Below, piece by piece: positions 60,330 through 64,000 of a stretch of DNA of 64,000 nucleotides. A program made the position numbers and the translations under genes. The notes below the pieces were generated by a model that ran no database searches, was not told the DNA's origin, and saw only the letters and a list, made by a program, of their open reading frames with translations. This stretch comes from Flavobacterium foetidum (GTDB lineage: Bacteria; Bacteroidota; Bacteroidia; Flavobacteriales; Flavobacteriaceae), in NCBI RefSeq assembly GCF_004634245.1, contig NZ_SJTF01000001.1, forward strand, positions 484,329-548,328. The letters run 5' to 3'. Positions within the stretch are counted from its first letter, which is position 1; every line of letters starts with the position of its first letter.

Positions 60330-63300
60330 ATGTTAGATAAAATCATTCAGTTTAGTATACGAAACAAATTCGTAGTACTATTATTTACCTTTGTTTTAAT
60401 AGCTTGGGGAAGCTATTCGCTTAAAAAATTACCGCTCGATGCCCTGCCAGATGTAACCAATAATCAGGTTCAGATTATTACGACTGCACCTACATTGGCA
60501 AGTCAGGAAGTGGAGCAATTAATTACTTATCCGTTAGAGAGAGCTGTTAAAACAGTTCCAGATGTGATAGAGCTCCGTAGTATTTCACGTTTCGGATTAT
60601 CGGTTGTTACCGTTGTTTTTGAAGAAGGAGTCGACATTTATTGGGCTCGTGAACAAATATTTCAACGTTTAAAACAAGCCGAAGAAAATATTCCAGATTA
60701 TGTCAATTCTCCCGAATTGGCGCCAATTTCAACAGGTTTGGGAGAAATTTACCAATACGACGTTTATGCCAAAAAAGGCTATGAAAACAAATACAGTGCG
60801 ATAGAATTAAGAACTATTCAGGATTGGATTATTATTCCGCAATTGCAAGGCGTTCGTGGTGTTGCAGAAGTAAGTGCTTGGGGCGGTAAGCTCAAACAAT
60901 ATGAAATCGCCGTAAACCCAAATATGCTTAACAGTTTAGGAGTTACAATCACCGAAATTTTTGATGCGCTAGAAAAAAACAATCAAAATACGGGAGGAGC
61001 CTATATCGAAAAAGACCAATACACCTATTTCATTCGTGGTGTCGGAATGGCAAAAGGAATCAAAGACCTTGAAAATGTAGTAGTAAAAAACAGAAACGGT
61101 TCGCCTGTTTTGGTTCGAAATGTAGCGCAGGTTCGCGAAGGCGTTGCGTTGCGATACGGAGCCTCTACAAAAGACGGAAAAGGAGAAATTGTTTCCGGTT
61201 TGGTTTTGATGTTAAAAGGAGAAAACTCAAGTGCTGTAGTGGATAGAATTCATGAAAAAATGGAACAAATCAACAAAAGCCTTCCAGAAGGAGTTGTTGC
61301 CGAAGCTTTTATTGATAGAGGAAAACTCGTAGACAATTCCATAAGAACCGTAGCTAAAAATTTATTGGAAGGGGCGTTGATTGTAATTTTTGTTTTGATT
61401 TTATTTTTAGGAAATCTTCGTGCAGGATTAATTGTGGCTTCGGTTATTCCGCTTGCCATGCTGTTTGCTGTCATTTTGATGAATGCCTTTGGCGTAAGCG
61501 GAAACCTAATGAGTTTGGGTGCTATAGATTTCGGAATCATAGTCGATGGAGCCGTTATTATCGTAGAAGCCACGATGCACCATTTGCAGCAATTCAAAAA
61601 CGAAAAAGAGCTCACACAGAAAGAAATGGACGAAGAAGTCTATAATTCGGCTTCGAAAATTAGAAATAGCGCCGCTTTTGGCGAAATCATCATTCTGATT
61701 GTATATCTGCCAATTTTGGCTTTGATTGGAACAGAAGGAAAAATGTTCAAGCCAATGGCCATGACGGTTGGTTTTGCCATTATTGGAGCATTTATTCTTT
61801 CGCTAACTTATATTCCGATGATGAGTGCTTTGTTTCTTTCTAAAAAGACAGAACACCAAGAAAACTTTAGTGACCGAATGATTGCTTGGTTAGAAAGCCG
61901 TTACACGCCCTTATTGAGAAAAGCTTTAACGTTTAAAAAAGTGGTGCTTCCTGTTGCCGTTGGATTATTCGCTTTTGCGTTTGTTGTTTTTCAGAATATG
62001 GGTGGCGAATTCATTCCAACTATCGAAGAAGGTGATTTGGCAATCAACGCTACGATTATGACAGGAAGTTCGCTTACGCAGATGGTCGAAACTGCTACCA
62101 AATACGAGCAGATTCTAAAAGCCAAATTTCCAGAAATCAAAACCATCGTGACTAAAATCGGAAGTGGTGAAATCCCGACCGACCCAATGCCGATAGAAAG
62201 CGGTGATTTGATTATTGTTTTGAAAGACAAAAAAGAATGGAAAGGAAAATACCATAATTGGGAAGAAATTGCCAATGCGATGAAAAAGGAAATGGAGATT
62301 ATTCCGGGAGCGAATATCGAAATTTCGCAGCCTATCCAGATGCGTTTTAACGAGTTAATGACTGGAAGCCGATCTGATATTGCGATTAAAATCTTTGGTG
62401 ATGATTTGGAAATTCTGGACGCCAAAGCAACCGAACTGATTTCGAAAATAAAAGGCATTGATGGAATCGGTGATCTAAAAGCGGATAAAGTTACAGGCTT
62501 GCCACAGATTACCGTGAAGTACGACTACGATAAAATAGCGCTGTACGGACTTAATATTTCGGATATCAATCAAATTATCCGCTCTTCTTTTGCTGGAGAA
62601 GTGGCTGGAAAAATTTATGACGAAAGCAAAAGATTTGATGTTGTAGTCAGAATGGATGAAAATAACCGTGCTGATATTACCGATGTGAGCAATTTGTTTA
62701 TTCCGCTTCCAAACGGTCAGCAGGTACCGCTTTCGCAAGTCGCTTCTATTGATTACGAACAAGGTCCTGTGCAGGTCATCCGCGAAGACGGAAAACGAAG
62801 AATTACGGTTGGTTTAAATGTCCGTGGACGAGATATTAAAAGTGTTGTCGAAGAAATTCAGCAAAAACTGGATAAAAGTTTCAAGCTTCCAGCGGGTTAT
62901 TATGTGACTTACGGAGGACAATTCGAAAACTTAATCGAAGCTTCCAAAAGACTTTCGGTTGCTTTGCCAATTGCGTTGGGGCTGATTTTAGTTTTACTGT
63001 ATTTTACATTCAAAAGTATGAAACAAGCTTTGCTGATTTTTACTGCGATTCCGTTATCGGCGATTGGAGGTGTTTTTGCGCTTTCGCTGAGAGGAATGCC
63101 GTTTAGTATTTCGGCAGGAATCGGATTTATCGCCTTATTCGGAATTGCGGTTCTCAATGGAATTGTTCTGATTTCGTATTTCAATCAATTAAAATCAGAA
63201 GGAATTTCAGATGCGTTTCAGAGAATCATCATTGGAACCAAAACTAGATTGCGTCCCGTTTTAATGACGGCAGCGGTTGCTTCATTAGGATTTTTGCCAA

Positions 63301-63461
63301 TGGCATTATCCACAAGCGGCGGAGCGGAAGTGCAAAAACCTTTAGCAACTGTAGTAATAGGTGGTTTAGTCTCAGCCACTTTATTGACCTTAATCGTTTT
63401 ACCGATTTTGTATTTACTATTGGAAAGTGGGTTTAACCGCAAAGATTTAATTAGAAAATGA
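60330..63461 (+). CDS. CzcA/CusA-family heavy-metal RND efflux pump
   Basis: The 1043-residue inner-membrane transporter has the HME-RND layout: an N-terminal helix with NKFVVLLFTFVLIAWGSYSL, a large periplasmic domain, a helix cluster with SLGAIDFGIIVDGAVIIVEA (Asp and Glu of the proton relay), a second periplasmic domain and a final helix group. It has no fused TolC-like domain, unlike many Bacteroidota CzcA proteins, so it needs separate membrane-fusion and outer-membrane partners, which are not in the window. Metal specificity cannot be set from sequence alone. Confidence 0.93.
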   Translation: MLDKIIQFSIRNKFVVLLFTFVLIAWGSYSLKKLPLDALPDVTNNQVQIITTAPTLASQEVEQLITYPLERAVKTVPDVIELRSISRFGLSVVTVVFEEGVDIYWAREQIFQRLKQAEENIPDYVNSPELAPISTGLGEIYQYDVYAKKGYENKYSAIELRTIQDWIIIPQLQGVRGVAEVSAWGGKLKQYEIAVNPNMLNSLGVTITEIFDALEKNNQNTGGAYIEKDQYTYFIRGVGMAKGIKDLENVVVKNRNGSPVLVRNVAQVREGVALRYGASTKDGKGEIVSGLVLMLKGENSSAVVDRIHEKMEQINKSLPEGVVAEAFIDRGKLVDNSIRTVAKNLLEGALIVIFVLILFLGNLRAGLIVASVIPLAMLFAVILMNAFGVSGNLMSLGAIDFGIIVDGAVIIVEATMHHLQQFKNEKELTQKEMDEEVYNSASKIRNSAAFGEIIILIVYLPILALIGTEGKMFKPMAMTVGFAIIGAFILSLTYIPMMSALFLSKKTEHQENFSDRMIAWLESRYTPLLRKALTFKKVVLPVAVGLFAFAFVVFQNMGGEFIPTIEEGDLAINATIMTGSSLTQMVETATKYEQILKAKFPEIKTIVTKIGSGEIPTDPMPIESGDLIIVLKDKKEWKGKYHNWEEIANAMKKEMEIIPGANIEISQPIQMRFNELMTGSRSDIAIKIFGDDLEILDAKATELISKIKGIDGIGDLKADKVTGLPQITVKYDYDKIALYGLNISDINQIIRSSFAGEVAGKIYDESKRFDVVVRMDENNRADITDVSNLFIPLPNGQQVPLSQVASIDYEQGPVQVIREDGKRRITVGLNVRGRDIKSVVEEIQQKLDKSFKLPAGYYVTYGGQFENLIEASKRLSVALPIALGLILVLLYFTFKSMKQALLIFTAIPLSAIGGVFALSLRGMPFSISAGIGFIALFGIAVLNGIVLISYFNQLKSEGISDAFQRIIIGTKTRLRPVLMTAAVASLGFLPMALSTSGGAEVQKPLATVVIGGLVSATLLTLIVLPILYLLLESGFNRKDLIRK

Positions 63462-63479
63462 GAGAATTTGATAATTAGA

Positions 63480-64000
63480 TAATATTTTACTGTGTGTAGA
63501 AAATAAATTTTTCTCGCAGATTATGCAGATCTAGCAGATGATTTAAAAAGATTCAAAAAAATCTGCTCAATCTGCCAAATCTGCGAGAGACAAAAAAAGA
63601 TTTTCACGCAGATTCTGCAGATTTTAGCAGATTCTGCAGATTTAAATTAAAAAAAATAATCTGCGTTTATCTGCGTAAATCTTTTTAGATCTGCGTGAAC
63701 TAAATTGTCAATTTAAAAGAATCTCTCGCAGATTACGCAGATATGGCAGATTAAAAAATAGATAAAAAAAATCTGCTCAATCTGCAAGATCTGCGAGAGA
63801 CAAAAAAAGATTTTCACGCAGATTCTGCAGATTTTAGCAGATTCTGCAGATTTAATTAAAAAAAATAATCTGCGTTTATCTGCTTAAATCTTTTTAGATC
63901 TGCGTGAACTAAATTGTCAATTTAAAAGATTTTCACGCAGATTCTGCAGATTTTAGCAGATTCTGCAGATTTAATTAAAAAAAATAATCTGCGTTTATCT
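63480..64000. repeat. tandem hairpin array, CAGATT decamer type
   Basis: Two modules alternate. Module A (63511-63593 and 63722-63800) has arms TCTCGCAGATT and AATCTGCGAGAGA or close variants. Module B (about 63602-63719, 63809-63928 and 63929 to the window end) starts TTTTCACGCAGATTCTGCAG and ends AGATCTGCGTGAA, with the ends exact inverses over 12 bp. The order is A-B-A-B-B, with near-identical B copies. CAGATT recurs every 9-11 nt. No coding frame is present. Confidence 0.8.

Noticed and set aside
1..64000. tRNA, rRNA, known riboswitches, IS transposases, prophage genes
   Set aside because: Scanning gaps by eye showed no cloverleaf, rRNA segment, known riboswitch core, transposase or phage protein.

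Overview
The window looks like chromosomal DNA of a Flavobacterium-like member of the Bacteroidota. The reasons are the AT-rich composition, few Shine-Dalgarno sites, many promoters with the Bacteroidota -7 box TAnnTTTG, family-typical proteins (DUF6377, DUF6660, DUF4142, SemiSWEET, GH2/GH3 enzymes) and abundant short intergenic repeats. I see no rRNA, tRNA, CRISPR array, prophage or transposase gene.

Layout. 0-8.3 kb is metabolic: agmatine deiminase (3' end only), fumarylacetoacetase, serine hydroxymethyltransferase, a MiaE-like tRNA hydroxylase, GMP reductase, a GNAT enzyme, a pentapeptide-repeat protein and aspartate ammonia-lyase. 8.5-15.7 kb has a small outer-membrane protein, an OmpR-type two-component pair, a universal-stress-like protein, a bestrophin channel and a MocR regulator divergent from an EamA exporter. 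16-24.6 kb has a large acyl-CoA dehydrogenase, then a carbohydrate locus (DUF6377 regulator, GH3, DUF1349, acyltransferase). 24.7-31 kb holds tyrS, which is frameshifted as given and preceded by a candidate tyrosine-codon attenuator, an ArsR/Old Yellow Enzyme operon, a thioredoxin-like protein and a ChrB-AraC fusion. 31-37 kb has a GH2 enzyme, an AraC regulator, a cupin and a zinc alcohol dehydrogenase.

37.4-50.8 kb reads as a stress-protection region: DUF4142, a Rho_N-like protein, topoisomerase IB, DUF1328, a very acidic protein, a DUF892 ferritin-like protein, an Fpg/Nei glycosylase, DUF72, a PPOX-fold stress protein, a CheY-like regulator, a multi-PAS kinase and an SDR. Six promoters here share an unusual upstream element, AATynTrTAA, placed 31-32 nt before the -7-like box. 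51-57.7 kb is a tight phosphorelay cluster (REC-kinase, triple-REC hybrid kinase, REC, CheR, CheB) with no chemoreceptor, CheA or CheW. 57.7-63.5 kb has two outer-membrane proteins and a metal-efflux pair (DUF6660, CzcA/CusA) separated by a strongly structured intergenic RNA candidate. The window ends in a hairpin-rich repeat array.

The observations most worth following are the tyrS leader-peptide attenuator (26.46-26.65 kb), the shared stress-region promoter element, the structured element before czcA, and the ~190-bp inverted-repeat elements at 38.4 and 43.4 kb.
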